A DNA stretch of 42,262 nucleotides, taken from contig CACYMQ010000015.1 of the NCBI GenBank assembly GCA_902775555.1, forward strand, positions 1 to 42,262, written 5' to 3'. Shown piece by piece: positions 25,026-33,078 of this stretch. The stretch is from an uncultured Lachnospiraceae bacterium. GTDB taxonomy: Bacteria > Bacillota > Clostridia > Lachnospirales > Lachnospiraceae. A program made the translations under genes and the position numbers. Within the stretch, counting starts at the first letter, position 1, and every line of letters starts with the position of its first letter. Below the pieces are notes generated by a model. That model saw only the letters and a list, made by a program, of their open reading frames with translations, was not told where the DNA came from and made no database searches.

Positions 25026-25102
25026 ATTTGTAACCTCCGTTTTCTACCTTGGATCCATCGGATCATTACTCCGCTACAGTCTATTTTACCATACCCGGAA
25101 CG

Positions 25103-25138
25103 AAAAAGGGAGAGTGGCTATATGGAAATATAGCTCAC
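25103..25138 (-). terminator. Terminator-like hairpin behind an acyltransferase-like gene
   Basis: On the minus strand GTG-A-GCTATAT and ATATAGCCAC form a stem with a TTCC loop and one bulge, followed by TCTCCCTTTTT. It lies behind palindrome copy 1 and about 100 bases behind the stop of the gene at 25235. Confidence 0.5.
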
Positions 25139-25154
25139 CCTGGAACGATTGGGG

Positions 25155-25207
25155 TGGGACGATTGGGGACGGTTCTGGGACGCCCAGAACCGTCCCCAAT
25201 CGTCCCA
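25155..25207. repeat. Palindromic repeat, copy 1
   Basis: A perfect inverted repeat with 25-bp arms (TGGGACGATTGGGG...) and a 3-base loop ACG. It lies 28 bases behind the stop of the minus-strand gene at 25235-26503. A partial duplicate (TGGAACGATTGGGG) precedes it. Confidence 0.95.
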
Positions 25208-25234
25208 CCTCCGTCCCCTGTCGTACCACTCAGT

Positions 25235-26503
25235 TTACTGCGGAAAAGGTGGAAGGATGATCTCAGGCAGCCTTCGTTCATCAACCTCGCCTACCGTATA
25301 GGATATCCCTTCCTCTTCAAGGATATTCAGGAACTCATCCAGGTATTTTCTGTCCTTTCGTACCGTCTGGAAGCTGATGCAGAAATCATCTTCCGTCGCA
25401 TTGATCTCGAGCATGACATGTCCAAGAGTCAGGCTGAACACGCCTTTAATATAAGGTGCCAGGCCACCCCATCCCACCTTACCGACATAACTGATAACGA
25501 AAGTGGATGGTATTCCGTGTGTGGTCGGACTGTTATCTACAGCATAATCCACCTTGTTCATCAAATCCGGCTGTTCATCGATTGCCTGTCGGAAATCCCG
25601 GACTTTTCTTGCCTCCATCCAGCTGACTTCCGGCTGCATCTGGATATACATCCGGCTCCTTGTTATCGTTGACAGTTTTTCCATCGGCCAATCCTTCATG
25701 GAACCGTCATACGGAATAAAGAGCTGTCTGACTATATCCCTGTATGTCTCCGGGCATCCGACATCCGCACGATAATTACACGAAATTCTTCCGCTGATCT
25801 TTGTCTGGTCCGGAAATGTGCGTGCAAGCATCTTAAACAATACGGCAGAGATGATAGAGTTCGGACTCCCATCATTTGCTCTGGAATACTTCATTAGATC
25901 CTTCTTCGGGATCGTTATCGGATAATACAGTGCTTTACAATCCGGATGTGTGTAAAACTCCATATAATCCTGCCTCAAAGTAAAAGAATCCTTTGCAAAA
26001 TCAAAATCCCCGAGCGGAAGATCTTCCGGCAGGGCGTCAATGTCCGGTTCCGCACACTCCTCGGGTGTGATCTGCGTGTCAGGGGTCAGGATGCCGGTGC
26101 TGTCGATCTGATATCCCAAATCAGTAAAATACTGCCACAGAGTTGTCTTGATCCAGCGCATGGATCCGCAGCCCCCGCAGAAATTATGCGCGAAATTGAA
26201 GTATATAGTATCCTTCTCGTAGGTGATCGAAAAGAGAAGTGAATTTGTCTCTTCCGTTCCCAGCTTCACGATATGATCATCCGGTGATACCGTGATCGGC
26301 AGGTCACATGGTTCAAGGATATAAGCCCCATCTTCATTAACCACAGCTTTTCTCGAATAATACGAAAATCTTGAGAAAGCCTTCTCAGCCGCCGCTTTCA
26401 AAACACTTTCCTTAACATTTTCTGTCAATGTCACTTTGATCCTGCAGGAATAGACATTCCTTTTCTTGATCTCATAAAGCAGATACGAATCAAAATCATG
26501 CAT
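25235..26503 (-). CDS. CAT-fold/condensation-like acyltransferase, altered motif
   Basis: This 422-aa soluble protein resembles alcohol acyltransferase/condensation-domain proteins and is a paralogue of the product of 27519-28784: shared features are an N-terminal substrate strand, a central active-site segment, a SYVGKVGWGG segment (SYVGRVSFNG in the paralogue) and a C-terminal LEINATEDDFCIS strand. These enzymes normally use HHxxxDG, whose second His is the base. Here the segment reads AHNFCGGCG: His is kept but Asp is Gly, so activity is uncertain. Substrate unknown. AGGAGA lies 9 bases before the ATG, and a palindromic repeat sits on each side. Confidence 0.8.
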   Translation of the reverse strand: MHDFDSYLLYEIKKRNVYSCRIKVTLTENVKESVLKAAAEKAFSRFSYYSRKAVVNEDGAYILEPCDLPITVSPDDHIVKLGTEETNSLLFSITYEKDTIYFNFAHNFCGGCGSMRWIKTTLWQYFTDLGYQIDSTGILTPDTQITPEECAEPDIDALPEDLPLGDFDFAKDSFTLRQDYMEFYTHPDCKALYYPITIPKKDLMKYSRANDGSPNSIISAVLFKMLARTFPDQTKISGRISCNYRADVGCPETYRDIVRQLFIPYDGSMKDWPMEKLSTITRSRMYIQMQPEVSWMEARKVRDFRQAIDEQPDLMNKVDYAVDNSPTTHGIPSTFVISYVGKVGWGGLAPYIKGVFSLTLGHVMLEINATEDDFCISFQTVRKDRKYLDEFLNILEEEGISYTVGEVDERRLPEIILPPFPQ

Positions 26504-26535
26504 AATATGTTTCTCCTAATAATATATTCTTCTCT

Positions 26536-26588
26536 TGGGACGATTGGGGACGGTTCTGGGACGCCCAGAACCGTCCCCAGTCGTCCCA
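26536..26588. repeat. Palindromic repeat, copy 2
   Basis: Inverted repeat with 25-bp arms, one mismatch (CAGTCG for CAATCG in the right arm), loop ACG. It lies 9 bases behind the stop of the minus-strand gene at 26597-27289 and in front of the next gene. Confidence 0.95.
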
Positions 26589-26596
26589 TCCCTTGT

Positions 26597-27289
26597 TTAC
26601 TCTACTCCGTACATATGACGGAGGATCACACGTTTAGCAGTTTCTTCTCCGAACAGGCTGGTGATCATATCCACCGCCGGACCACCTTCCGCATACAGCC
26701 GTTCAGCGAAGTCCCGTATCTTATCCATTTTGACAGCCGGGTCACAATCCGGCGCCTTTGCCGCCTGTGCCAGGTATACCCTTGCGCAGTCTCTGCCGGC
26801 ACGATGCAGCTTAGCAGACACCGTCTTTCGTCCGGTTTTTTCATACGTGCAGGAATAACGGATATCATCATACCAATGCTCTTTACCGCTGGTATAATCG
26901 GCAATCCCGGCATCCCGGTCTTTGATCATCTCATACTTTTTCTGCAGCCAATCCGGTTGAAATTCGATCTGAACATCGTACAGTTCGGCGATCTGTACTT
27001 CCTTTCCGAAAACAGCGAGCCAATCCAAATTAAAGAGTGGTACATCCTTTTCCGTCACGGAAAGCACAATCGTCTCCATGCCCATCAGCCCCCCGAGGCC
27101 TGCCATCCTCATGATACAGAGATGCCCGAGCCCCTGAACATCATAGGACTCCGTCCTTAACTCGATCCCTTTCTTGGAAAGCAGGGCATCCTCTCCGATA
27201 TCACACTCATTTATAGTATATTTTTCAGAAAGCAACTGAAAAACATATGCGCCAAACCCCGGTGTATTGATTTTCTTTTTTTCCATCAT
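26597..27289 (-). CDS. Unknown protein, possibly bilin-reductase-like
   Basis: This 230-aa soluble protein follows a strong GGGGGAG site. Its centre (ETIVLSVTEKDVPLFNLDWL followed by AVFGKEVQIAELYDVQ) has the strand pattern, the P-L-F/x-D block and the acidic strand end seen in ferredoxin-dependent bilin reductases, but overall similarity is weak and I cannot name catalytic residues. Treat the family as a guess; a plain hypothetical protein is the safe call. It lies between two paralogous acyltransferase-like genes in the same orientation. Confidence 0.8.
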   Translation of the reverse strand: MMEKKKINTPGFGAYVFQLLSEKYTINECDIGEDALLSKKGIELRTESYDVQGLGHLCIMRMAGLGGLMGMETIVLSVTEKDVPLFNLDWLAVFGKEVQIAELYDVQIEFQPDWLQKKYEMIKDRDAGIADYTSGKEHWYDDIRYSCTYEKTGRKTVSAKLHRAGRDCARVYLAQAAKAPDCDPAVKMDKIRDFAERLYAEGGPAVDMITSLFGEETAKRVILRHMYGVE

Positions 27290-27368
27290 TGTCTCCCCCT
27301 TTTTCTCTTTAAAGATATTTCTTTCCTAACTGCATACTACCAAAGTCGCAAAAAGATTTCAACGGTGG

Positions 27369-27421
27369 TGGAACGATTGGGGACGGTTCTGGGCGTCCCA
27401 GAACCGTCCCCAATCGTCCCA
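27369..27421. repeat. Palindromic repeat, copy 3
   Basis: Inverted repeat with 25-bp arms, one mismatch (TGGAACG opposite CGTCCCA), loop CGT. It lies behind the gene at 27519-28784, directly next to a coding remnant. Confidence 0.95.
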
Positions 27422-27518
27422 TAGCAGAAAGATTTCTCGAGCATCTGCAGTCATCATTTCAATGTCCGCCAGAGCAAACCCCATATCCTTAAGTGCAGCA
27501 TTGTGGTGGCGAATATTC
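27422..27518 (-). pseudogene. Orphan coding remnant between gene end and palindrome
   Basis: Between the stop of the acyltransferase gene and palindrome copy 3, one minus-strand frame reads like protein (HHNAALKDMGFALADIEM, then MTADAREIFLL) without a start or its own stop; it runs into the palindrome. It looks like a fragment of a lost gene. Family not recognised. Confidence 0.35.
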
Positions 27519-28784
27519 CTACGGAAGCACGAAATCACTGATCTCAAAATGATCCGGTGCTTCCGTCTCACACTGAATGCCGTTCTCCCGGAGGAGGCCG
27601 ACGAAGCGATCCACATATTTCGTGTCAGCGTTTCGTTGCATGATATGGATGCAGAAGGCATCCGCCACGGGGAAGATCTCGATCGAGATCCCGCCACTGA
27701 GGCTCATGTCCAGGGTCGGGGAGAAATTGGAAATGTACTTCTCCATCCCATTGAAGGAAACCCGCCCCACGTAGCTTACTTCAAATGTGTTCTTTCCTAT
27801 CCCCTTCCGCACGAACTCCTTCATGTGTTCATGCTTCTCCTCCAGGGTCAGTCCCCGGATCTTCTTTTCATTCATCACATGCTCATTAATGGACAGCAGG
27901 TCATTTGCATCGTCTCCCCTGACGATCATGACGCCCCGCCCCATGGTGTTCAGCAGCTCCAGGGATCTGCTGCGCATTTTCTCAGTGTAAACGATGGGGA
28001 TGATATTCACATGACAGTTATGGCTGTAGGGTTTCCGCAGTGCCCTTCTGTACTGGTGCTGCATCCCGCAGACCACGGGCAGCTTCCTATCCGGATGCAG
28101 TTCTGCGATGGCCCGGTACATGACCGAAGCGATAAATGAGGCAGGGCTCCCGTCCACGCTCGACGCGAACCGCATCATTTCCTTCTGTTCCACCTTCATC
28201 CGGAAGGAGGTCCAGCCGTCCCGGCCCGTGTATCCCTCCGGTTGATCCTGAAGCATCAGAACTTCCTCCGGCCGCCGGTCCAGGCCGATCTCGTCTGTGG
28301 GTACCGGTTCCTCCGGAAATGGATCGTCATCCGCCTCATCAACCCCCGGCTCACTGTCCGGAAGCGCGATGCCGGAGAGATCGAACTCCTCCTCCGGGTG
28401 CAGGGTCACCAGATAACAGTACAGCAGCGTTTTGATGAATGGAAACTGCCCGCCCCCATCCATAAAAAAATGTGATGTGTCCACATAGATCAAATTCCCT
28501 GTCCAGGCCACGGCCATCAGGTGCCCTCCGCTTTCCTCTCCGCCGAGGGGAATCGCCCTGCCGCCGGGAGTGACCGGCATCGGGGCATCATTTGATACCA
28601 GCACGTATTCTTCATTTCGCCGGATCATTTTCACCGAAAAGTACGGATACCTCCGGACCGTCAGATCCACTGCCCTTCGCAGGGCGTCCGGATCCACCGG
28701 CTCCGTCATCTCCAGGCGGACCCTGAACGTATTATGAAGGTCTTTCCCGGCCGCATAAAAAAGGTTGTTTACTTTATATTCCAT
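27519..28784 (-). CDS. CAT-fold/condensation-like acyltransferase
   Basis: This 421-aa protein is a paralogue of the product of 25235-26503. It keeps the active-site motif in a form close to HHxxxDG (TSHFFMDGGG near 108), so the catalytic His and the structural Asp-Gly are present. Other features are a SYVGRVSFNGMEKY segment and the C-terminal AFCIHIMQRNADT strand. Proteins of this superfamily move acyl groups from CoA or carrier-protein thioesters to alcohols or amines. No carrier protein or synthetase is encoded nearby. GGAG lies about 10 bases before the ATG. It begins a same-strand series of three genes. Confidence 0.85.
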   Translation of the reverse strand: MEYKVNNLFYAAGKDLHNTFRVRLEMTEPVDPDALRRAVDLTVRRYPYFSVKMIRRNEEYVLVSNDAPMPVTPGGRAIPLGGEESGGHLMAVAWTGNLIYVDTSHFFMDGGGQFPFIKTLLYCYLVTLHPEEEFDLSGIALPDSEPGVDEADDDPFPEEPVPTDEIGLDRRPEEVLMLQDQPEGYTGRDGWTSFRMKVEQKEMMRFASSVDGSPASFIASVMYRAIAELHPDRKLPVVCGMQHQYRRALRKPYSHNCHVNIIPIVYTEKMRSRSLELLNTMGRGVMIVRGDDANDLLSINEHVMNEKKIRGLTLEEKHEHMKEFVRKGIGKNTFEVSYVGRVSFNGMEKYISNFSPTLDMSLSGGISIEIFPVADAFCIHIMQRNADTKYVDRFVGLLRENGIQCETEAPDHFEISDFVLP

Positions 28785-28960
28785 TGATCTTTAACTCCAT
28801 TCATTTTCTTACCGGCAGGCGGTCGCGAAAAACATGCTGAAAAATAATGCCCGAAAATAATGCCAACAGTTTAACACAGAATTCACGAAATCGGAACACT
28901 CGGATTGCAACTCAGCCGTGGAATCGAAATCGGAATCGGAATCAGAACCAATTTATGGTG

Positions 28961-28998
28961 CCCGACAAAATGTAATATATACTTGACATTTTGTCGGG
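28961..28998. promoter_or_regulatory. Operator: perfect 13-bp inverted repeat over a -35 box
   Basis: CCCGACAAAATGT (28961-28973) and ACATTTTGTCGGG (28986-28998) are perfect inverse copies separated by 12 bases. The right arm overlaps the -35 hexamer of the promoter for the membrane protein/XRE operon. The XRE regulator encoded at the end of that operon is the most likely ligand, giving negative autoregulation. Confidence 0.75.
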
Positions 28999-29011
28999 TG
29001 CGTGTTAGTAT
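28983..29011 (+). promoter_or_regulatory. Sigma-A promoter of the membrane protein/XRE operon
   Basis: A consensus TTGACA (28983-28988) is followed after 17 bases by TAGTAT (29006-29011). The leader of about 95 bases contains a TGGCTA...TAGCCA hairpin and ends in AAAGGA before the ATG at 29115. The rest of the 28785-29114 gap holds only simple GGAATC repeats near 28920-28945. Confidence 0.85.
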
Positions 29012-29114
29012 GCAGACAACAAGGCTGAGTCGTGGCTAAGACTAAGGCGTAGCCAAGTCGTAACGGGGAGTCGTAACCATCGACGGAGGTAGTTCTCCGG
29101 GAAAGGATACATTT

Positions 29115-30206
29115 ATGCGAAAATCAGGTTTTATTCTCACTACTCTCCTTCTGATGATCATTCTTGCCGGGGTCGGAGTTTTCATTCTGATCAAAGGACG
29201 GGGAGACAGCTGGAGCAGCAATTGGAATCATACGGTCAGCGTGCAGGGCGGCAAGGCGGACCCGGGAAATACGGTCGTTGATTTTACCATCGATAAAAGC
29301 GGTGATTACAATCTCCGGCTTTCCTGGAATCTGGAGGGCCAGGGGACGGACCTCTCCAAGGTGTCCGACGACGGCCCGGGCTTCGTGACCGGTTGCGTGA
29401 TCACGGATCCGAACGGAAATGTGATCTACGGCTCCTCCGCAACCGCAGTATTTCTGGACACGGAACTGCATATGGAGGCCGGAACCCACAGGATCACATT
29501 TTCCTACATTTCCAATGAAGCTGAGTATATTGAATATGCAAAGAAATACCTCTGCGGAGAGGTTTCCGCCAGGGAATGGGCGAAGAATATCGACTTTGCG
29601 AAGAACACGAAGAACGGCACCTGGAATATGGATTATGAAATGAAGGTCCGCACCGCGGCATCCGGCATTTCCATGATCTTCCCGGCGCTCTTCCTCATCC
29701 TGTTCTCCGTCTGTGTGGTGATCATCCTGCTCATCGCCATGTCCAAGGAGCGAAGGCTACAGAGTCCGCAGTACGATGAGCGGCAGGAGCTGGAGCGGGG
29801 CCGCGGTTTCCGCTATGGATTCTTCACGATGCTCATTTTCAACGGTGGCGTTCTCTGCTTTGACTGGACCGGAGTCATTCCCGGAAGCAACCAGATGATC
29901 CTCTATGCCAGCGGGCTTTTGGCCGGCATACTGGTCTATGCCGTCTACTGTATCTGGCACGAAAGCTACTTTGCACTGAATCAGCAGACAAATGTGATCA
30001 TCGCCTTCTTCACCTTCATCGGTCTCTTCAACCTGGCGATCGCCATTATCGCGATCGTAAGAGGGACCATGATGGAAAACGGCCGGTTCACGGAGAAGTT
30101 CCTGAATCTGGAGTGCGCTCTCCTGTTCCTGATCCTGATGGTCACCATGCTGATCAAGAAGCTCCGCGACAGAAAAGCCGACGCGCTTGCCGGGGATGAA
30201 GAGTGA
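29115..30206 (+). CDS. Multi-pass membrane protein, partner of XRE regulator
   Basis: This 363-aa protein has a membrane segment at about 6-26, an outer beta-rich domain of about 160 residues (SGDYNLRLSWNLEGQG, GTHRITFSYI), and four more segments at roughly 180-205, 235-255, 263-285 and 295-350. Between the second and third lies YDERQELERGRGFRYGFF, a motif typical of membrane proteins encoded next to YozG-type XRE regulators. Its biochemical role is unknown. The regulator gene follows 17 bases downstream; both are read from the promoter at 28983-29011. Confidence 0.88.
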   Translation: MRKSGFILTTLLLMIILAGVGVFILIKGRGDSWSSNWNHTVSVQGGKADPGNTVVDFTIDKSGDYNLRLSWNLEGQGTDLSKVSDDGPGFVTGCVITDPNGNVIYGSSATAVFLDTELHMEAGTHRITFSYISNEAEYIEYAKKYLCGEVSAREWAKNIDFAKNTKNGTWNMDYEMKVRTAASGISMIFPALFLILFSVCVVIILLIAMSKERRLQSPQYDERQELERGRGFRYGFFTMLIFNGGVLCFDWTGVIPGSNQMILYASGLLAGILVYAVYCIWHESYFALNQQTNVIIAFFTFIGLFNLAIAIIAIVRGTMMENGRFTEKFLNLECALLFLILMVTMLIKKLRDRKADALAGDEE

Positions 30207-30223
30207 TCCGGGGAGGTGGTGCG

Positions 30224-30415
30224 ATGAAGAATCTCAGATTAAAATCCGCCAGGGCTGCCCTGGATCTGTCCCAGGAGGATCTGGCGAAGAAAGTCGGCGT
30301 ATCCAGACAAACGATCAATGCGATCGAGAAAGGGGATTACAACCCCACGATCAACCTCTGCAAGGAAATCTGCAAGGTATTGGGGAAGACATTGGACGAA
30401 CTCTTCTGGGACTGA
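30224..30415 (+). CDS. YozG-type XRE transcriptional regulator
   Basis: A 63-aa single helix-turn-helix protein: ARAALDLSQEDLAKKVGVSR then QTINAIEKGDYNPTINLCKE. The length and C-terminal LGKTLDELFW are typical of this small cytoplasmic regulator group. The start at 30224 has GGGAGGTGG upstream; the ATG at 30203 would overlap the previous gene. It probably binds the inverted repeat at 28961-28998 and controls its own operon. Confidence 0.95.
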   Translation: MKNLRLKSARAALDLSQEDLAKKVGVSRQTINAIEKGDYNPTINLCKEICKVLGKTLDELFWD

Positions 30416-30429
30416 CCATAGAAAAAGCA

Positions 30430-30502
30430 GGGACGGTGGTGGAACGATTGGGGACGGTTCTGGGCGTCCCAGAACCGTCCCCAATCGTTCCACCACCGTC
30501 CC
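30430..30502. repeat. Palindromic repeat, copy 4 (longest)
   Basis: A perfect inverted repeat with 35-bp arms (GGGACGGTGGTGGAACGATT...) and loop CGT. It begins 14 bases behind the XRE stop, between convergent transcripts. Confidence 0.95.
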
Positions 30503-30508
30503 CAGTCG

Positions 30509-30651
30509 TTACACTTCCACCGGATTCTCACATTCATACCCCGGCAGGGCCTCCTCGAGTTTCTTATCATATCGTTCTTCAAAGAACATGCATTTCGCAG
30601 GATTATGGGCCAGCGTATCCTGAAACAGGGCAAATGCGATCAGCCGGCAGC
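30509..30651 (-). pseudogene. Orphan C-terminal coding remnant
   Basis: A minus-strand frame reads LIAFALFQDTLAHNPAKCMF and continues FEERYDKKLEEALPG to a TAA at 30509. It lies out of frame with the phosphatase gene that overlaps its left part and has no start codon. It looks like the tail of a deleted gene joined to the phosphatase 3' end, next to palindrome copy 4. Family not recognised. Confidence 0.4.
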
Positions 30652-31985
30652 CTCATGCACAGCATCGTCATATCATCAAACTGCGGTGCATCCCCTGCAA
30701 AGCCATCGACCACCTCTTGCACATGCGTCAGCAGATCCTTTGGATTCGTGAAGGGCGTGCCATTTACAGTCTCAAGTAACCGGTCCTCACCGAACATTTT
30801 CTTCTCCGCATCCGTCGCCTCAGTCACGCCGTCGGAATACTGGAAGATCGCATCCCCGGGGTTAAGCTGAAGTGTGAAGTTCCTGTACGCACGCCTCGCG
30901 GTCCTGCCGACAAATTCCGATGTATGGAAAATGGCAAGCGCCATACCTTCCGCCTTCGGCATCACCTTCCATTTTCCCTCATGATACAGGAATAATCTTT
31001 CATGTCCGGCATCAGAATAGGTTAAAAGCCCGGTATGAATATCCAATATACCAAGCCATACCGTGACAAACATGTTGTTGGCATTATTCTCAAACAGCGC
31101 ATCATTTACTTCCCTCAACACCTGCATCGGATCCGGATGCAGGCGGGTATGTGTCTTGATCATGGTTTTCGCTGTCATCATAAACAGAGCCGCCGGAATC
31201 CCCTTACCTGACACATCCGCAACAACCATGGCCAGATGCCGGTCATCGACCATGAAGAAATCGTAGAAATCACCGCCAACTTCCTTCGCCGGCTCCATAC
31301 GGGCATAGATGTCAAATTCGTCACGATCCGGAAAGGCCGGAAATGCGGTCGGCATCATATTCTGCTGGATTCTCGCTGCTATGCTAAGCTCCGCTTTGAT
31401 CCGTTCCTTTTCCGCAGTGATCCGTTTCAGATCTTCCATGTAATACATATTGGCAATACTGATCGCTGCCTGTGAGGAAATGGCGGAAACCAGCTGCTCA
31501 ACCCCGGGGTCAAAGGGAACCGTCTCTCCGGCCTCATTCTTCGCATTTATGAGCTGTGTTACCCCGATCAGTTCTCCACCGTCATTTGTCATCGGGATCA
31601 CCAGCATGCTGATGGTGCGATAGCCGGTCATTTCATCATATTGCCCCGAACCTGTAAAATCAAAAGCCGTATTTTCCCGGACATCCGGTACGTTGATCGC
31701 CTTATTGTTAAGAGCCACCCACGCGCACACATATTTCGGATCCAGGGGCACAGGAGGCAGATCGATCGGCGCATCATGACCGCCTCTTCTCACATTCTGC
31801 GAGCGGGTAACCATCCGCCGAAAATGTAATCCGTCTTCCCGAAGCAGATACAGGGTCCCGGCGTCGCAATTGGCTGCATCCATCGCGCAATCCAGGATCC
31901 GTGAAAGCAAAACATGACGATCACGTTCTGAAGTCAGTTCGATGCTTATAGCCAGAAAGCGTTCAAATATACTCTCTTTATCCAA
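30603..31985 (-). CDS. GAF-domain SpoIIE/RsbU-type phosphatase
   Basis: This 460-aa cytoplasmic protein has a GAF sensor domain at about 20-185 (CDAGTLYLLREDG, INVPDVREN), a coiled linker (KRITAEKERIKAELSIAARI) and a PP2C-like SpoIIE domain at about 220-450 (EVGGDFYDFF, MVVADVSGKGIPAAL, FQYSDGVTEA, QFDDMTMLCM). Such enzymes dephosphorylate anti-anti-sigma proteins; none is encoded nearby. I chose a TTG start at 31985 (AGAGGATGG upstream) because the ATG at 32045 lies within the 3' end of the ROK remnant and lacks a ribosome binding site. The last residues after LCMRL look altered by the junction with a foreign fragment. Confidence 0.9.
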   Translation of the reverse strand: MDKESIFERFLAISIELTSERDRHVLLSRILDCAMDAANCDAGTLYLLREDGLHFRRMVTRSQNVRRGGHDAPIDLPPVPLDPKYVCAWVALNNKAINVPDVRENTAFDFTGSGQYDEMTGYRTISMLVIPMTNDGGELIGVTQLINAKNEAGETVPFDPGVEQLVSAISSQAAISIANMYYMEDLKRITAEKERIKAELSIAARIQQNMMPTAFPAFPDRDEFDIYARMEPAKEVGGDFYDFFMVDDRHLAMVVADVSGKGIPAALFMMTAKTMIKTHTRLHPDPMQVLREVNDALFENNANNMFVTVWLGILDIHTGLLTYSDAGHERLFLYHEGKWKVMPKAEGMALAIFHTSEFVGRTARRAYRNFTLQLNPGDAIFQYSDGVTEATDAEKKMFGEDRLLETVNGTPFTNPKDLLTHVQEVVDGFAGDAPQFDDMTMLCMRLPADRICPVSGYAGP

Positions 31986-32022
31986 TGGTCGATCACCATC
32001 CTCTCTGTCGGACAATATTCCT

Positions 32023-32460
32023 TTACTGCGCTTCGGTAAGCGCATTCAGTCCCAGCTTCACGGCACCCATGATCCCCTGATCATCGTTACAGCCCGCAGG
32101 AACGATATAATTCTCCGGGTCCGCAAGTTCCCCGGTTTCGATATAGCGATTCAGCTTCTCCGCAACCCTTCTGCGGATCATCGGGAAGAGATGCATCTGG
32201 TGCATCACTCCGCCTCCCAGGATCACCCTGGCGTGTCCCATTTCCGGATGCAGCATTCCATGCACAACCCTGCCGCCGGACAGGATCCCGCCGCCGATGC
32301 CGGTACCGACCGTGATATATACCACATCCGTAAGCCCCTTCGCAGCGCCCCAGGTCACCTCTCCCAGAAGAGACCCGTTCACGTCCGTATCAAAGCCGAT
32401 CGGAACGCCGAGGGCTTCCAGAGCACCTATCTTCATCTGCGTCCTCCTCATTTTGAACAT
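32023..32460 (-). pseudogene. Decayed ROK-family sugar kinase
   Basis: The 145-codon frame keeps the central ROK block ([39 protein letters not shown]) and the C-terminal [14 protein letters not shown]. The N-terminal ATP-site half (about 100 residues) is missing, and about 80 residues between GHAR and VILGGG, including the zinc-finger CxxHxxCLEG of ROK fructokinases, are deleted in frame. It cannot be an active kinase. Its 3' end overlaps the upstream ATG of the GAF-SpoIIE gene. Confidence 0.85.
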
Positions 32461-32535
32461 ATCATATCATTTACCAACGGATACAAAAAGCCCTGTGTCA
32501 GACTTTTTCAGAAGCATTTCAGAATCGCCATTTTC

Positions 32536-32718
32536 CTACTCCCGATTGATCACGAAGGATATGTCTCTGTCAGAATACTCCCCAACAGCAGACATTGTTT
32601 TCTTCAAGTGGGATATATCAGAATACGCAACAAAGTGTTTTGCTTCAGCAAGCATCAACGCATTAAAATGGCTGATGTCAGCAGCGCTAAGTCTTTTTAC
32701 ATCATATCGGTAGGGCAA
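32536..32718 (-). CDS. Possible small protein or gene fragment (60 aa)
   Basis: A minus-strand frame of 60 codons begins with TTG directly behind an in-frame TGA and reads plausibly as protein (LSAADISHFNALMLAEAKHF). It has no clear ribosome binding site and no recognised family. It may be the tail of a decayed gene, as its surroundings (32461-33168) hold only fragments. Confidence 0.25.
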   Translation of the reverse strand: MPYRYDVKRLSAADISHFNALMLAEAKHFVAYSDISHLKKTMSAVGEYSDRDISFVINRE

Positions 32719-32851
32719 TCATCCGGTAATTTAACATTTACACGGACCTCACTGTCGGTTAACAGTTTAAAGAAAACACTCATAGAGAGTACAGCAAGCC
32801 TTTTTGACAGGGGAAATACCGTATAATCATGAGGAGTCAGCATGGAGGCAA

Positions 32852-32998
32852 TTACGAAATGGAACTAACAATCAGATATTTTTTTAGTGTAAACAACTCA
32901 TCAGCATTCAGGGAAATACTATACCTCGCATTTTCCAACTTCTGATGGTAAAGATTTGCGAATAAGTGTTCTGCCTTCGTGCTTAACTCCTTTTCCAT
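32852..32998 (-). CDS. Possible 48-aa protein or truncated 5' gene end
   Basis: A 48-codon frame starts at 32998 behind GAAGGG at a 7-base spacing and has a promoter 50 bases upstream. The residues are protein-like (KAEHLFANLYHQKLENARYS) and it ends at TAA 32852. It may be the surviving 5' end of a regulator or membrane-associated gene; family not recognised. On the opposite strand an 8-codon frame (start 32841) with a GAGGAG site overlaps its 3' end. Confidence 0.4.
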   Translation of the reverse strand: MEKELSTKAEHLFANLYHQKLENARYSISLNADELFTLKKYLIVSSIS

Positions 32999-33048
32999 CG
33001 AAAATCCCTTCCACAATTCCTTCCACGACTTCCAGTTTATTGCTTACT

Positions 33049-33078
33049 ATTATAGTCGTATTCGTACTTTTTTGTCTA
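33049..33078 (-). promoter_or_regulatory. Promoter flanked by an inverted repeat
   Basis: TAGACA (33073-33078) and TATAAT (33049-33054) on the minus strand are separated by 18 bases. The promoter is framed by GCTTACTATTATAG (33042-33055) and its imperfect inverse CTATAAATAGTAAAC (33076-33090), which could be an operator. It would drive the 48-aa frame. Confidence 0.5.

Noticed and set aside
27359-30633. Open frames containing WNDWGRFWDAQNRPQSF near the palindromes
   Set aside because: These residues are the translation of the palindromic repeat itself and recur at each copy; they are not evidence of genes.
31942-32826. Plus-strand open frame of 294 codons
   Set aside because: It runs antisense through the GAF-SpoIIE gene and the ROK remnant and has no family-like residues or ribosome binding site.
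32841-32867. Plus-strand 8-codon frame with a strong GAGGAG site and TATAAT upstream
   Set aside because: It is too short to support as a gene, the matching -35 is at the wrong distance (12 bases), and it overlaps the opposite 48-codon frame.
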